From NCBI GenBank assembly GCA_017889705.1, contig JAGGAB010000037.1:1-35498 (forward strand): a stretch of 35,498 nucleotides of DNA, read 5' to 3'. This document shows, piece by piece, positions 35,357 to 35,498 of the stretch. This DNA is from Bacillota bacterium. Lineage in GTDB: Bacteria; Bacillota; Negativicutes; Sporomusales; Sporomusaceae. Both the position numbers and the translations under genes were made by a program. The notes beneath the pieces were generated by a model, which was not told the DNA's origin, made no database searches, and saw only the letters and a program-made list of their open reading frames with translations. The stretch's first letter is position 1; the number at the start of each line of letters is the position of its first letter.

Positions 35357-35414
35357 CTTCTAATCATTTCACTTCTCTTCCGTGTCAATGAACCTGTCCC
35401 TCTGACATTCTTAG
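35317..35414. repeat. REP-like inverted repeat
   Basis: Two 33-nt arms (35317-35349 and 35382-35414) that match as inverted repeats with about five mismatches; each carries GGGACAGG (or its complement CCTGTCCC) and GTGTC. The spacer is 32 nt. The arms resemble the AATGTCA...GGGACAGGTT... elements I recall as dispersed repeats in Firmicutes genomes, sometimes near IS200-like REP transposases. Only this copy is in the window. It overlaps the start of the gene fragment to its left. Confidence 0.65.
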
Positions 35415-35498
35415 GCAATGATTAACTATGTTTAACTGACTCTTCCCTGATATGTCAAGTTATCGTCAGTACTCATTTGATGCAAACGCACCCACTCA

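Overview
The window looks like a piece of chromosome from an endospore-forming diderm of the Firmicutes (Negativicutes, Sporomusa/Pelosinus-like). Spore genes (an alpha/beta-type SASP, a PdaB-type deacetylase, an AMIN/Amidase_3 amidase with a GerMN lipoprotein) sit beside outer-membrane genes (an LptF/LptG-type LPS-export permease and a lipid-glycosylation module). The genus is inferred. Nearly all genes lie on the minus strand; only the SASP and a TyrR-like regulator are clearly on the plus strand.

Layout. 1-443: two tandem consensus promoters and a structured leader point left, off the window edge, probably into an rRNA operon. 444-3930: PPDK regulatory protein and pyruvate phosphate dikinase, translationally overlapping. 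4228-8052: small zinc-ribbon protein, guaA, PdaB-like deacetylase, membrane-anchored protein of unknown function. 8301-10343: groES-groEL with a perfect CIRCE operator. 10481-12509: PdtaS/PdtaR-type (HisKA_2 kinase, ANTAR regulator) pair. 12637-12854: a 13-bp perfect inverted repeat and a cluster of about nine DnaA-box-like sites. 12855-17213: tsaD, then (after an inverted SASP gene, a candidate ncRNA and a palindromic repeat) rimI, tsaB and a fused thiL-tsaE. 17387-18946: ACT-PAS-AAA+ sigma54 activator.

19002-21926: GerMN lipoprotein, amidase, DUF3006 protein, ComEC-type beta-lactamase-fold lipoprotein. 21995-24642: NdoA/NdoAI toxin-antitoxin pair, bifunctional NAD(P)HX repair enzyme, acpS. 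24839-29240: a tightly packed run of GtrA, GT2, GT39, PAP2 phosphatase and LptF/G permease, read here as a glycolipid/LPS modification and export unit. 29477-31035: motA-motB. 31219-33866: ferritin and a DUF255 thioredoxin-like protein. 34135-35414: an AT-rich end with what looks like a decayed AbiJ-like abortive-infection gene, split by a frameshift and with its 5' end replaced by an inverted-repeat (REP-like) element.

The most interesting items are the DnaA-box cluster next to tsaD, the thiL-tsaE fusion, the candidate ncRNA with its own terminator at 14246-14451, and the broken defence gene with its repeat. I saw no CRISPR array, tRNA gene, intact insertion sequence or phage module, and no clearly new multi-gene system.
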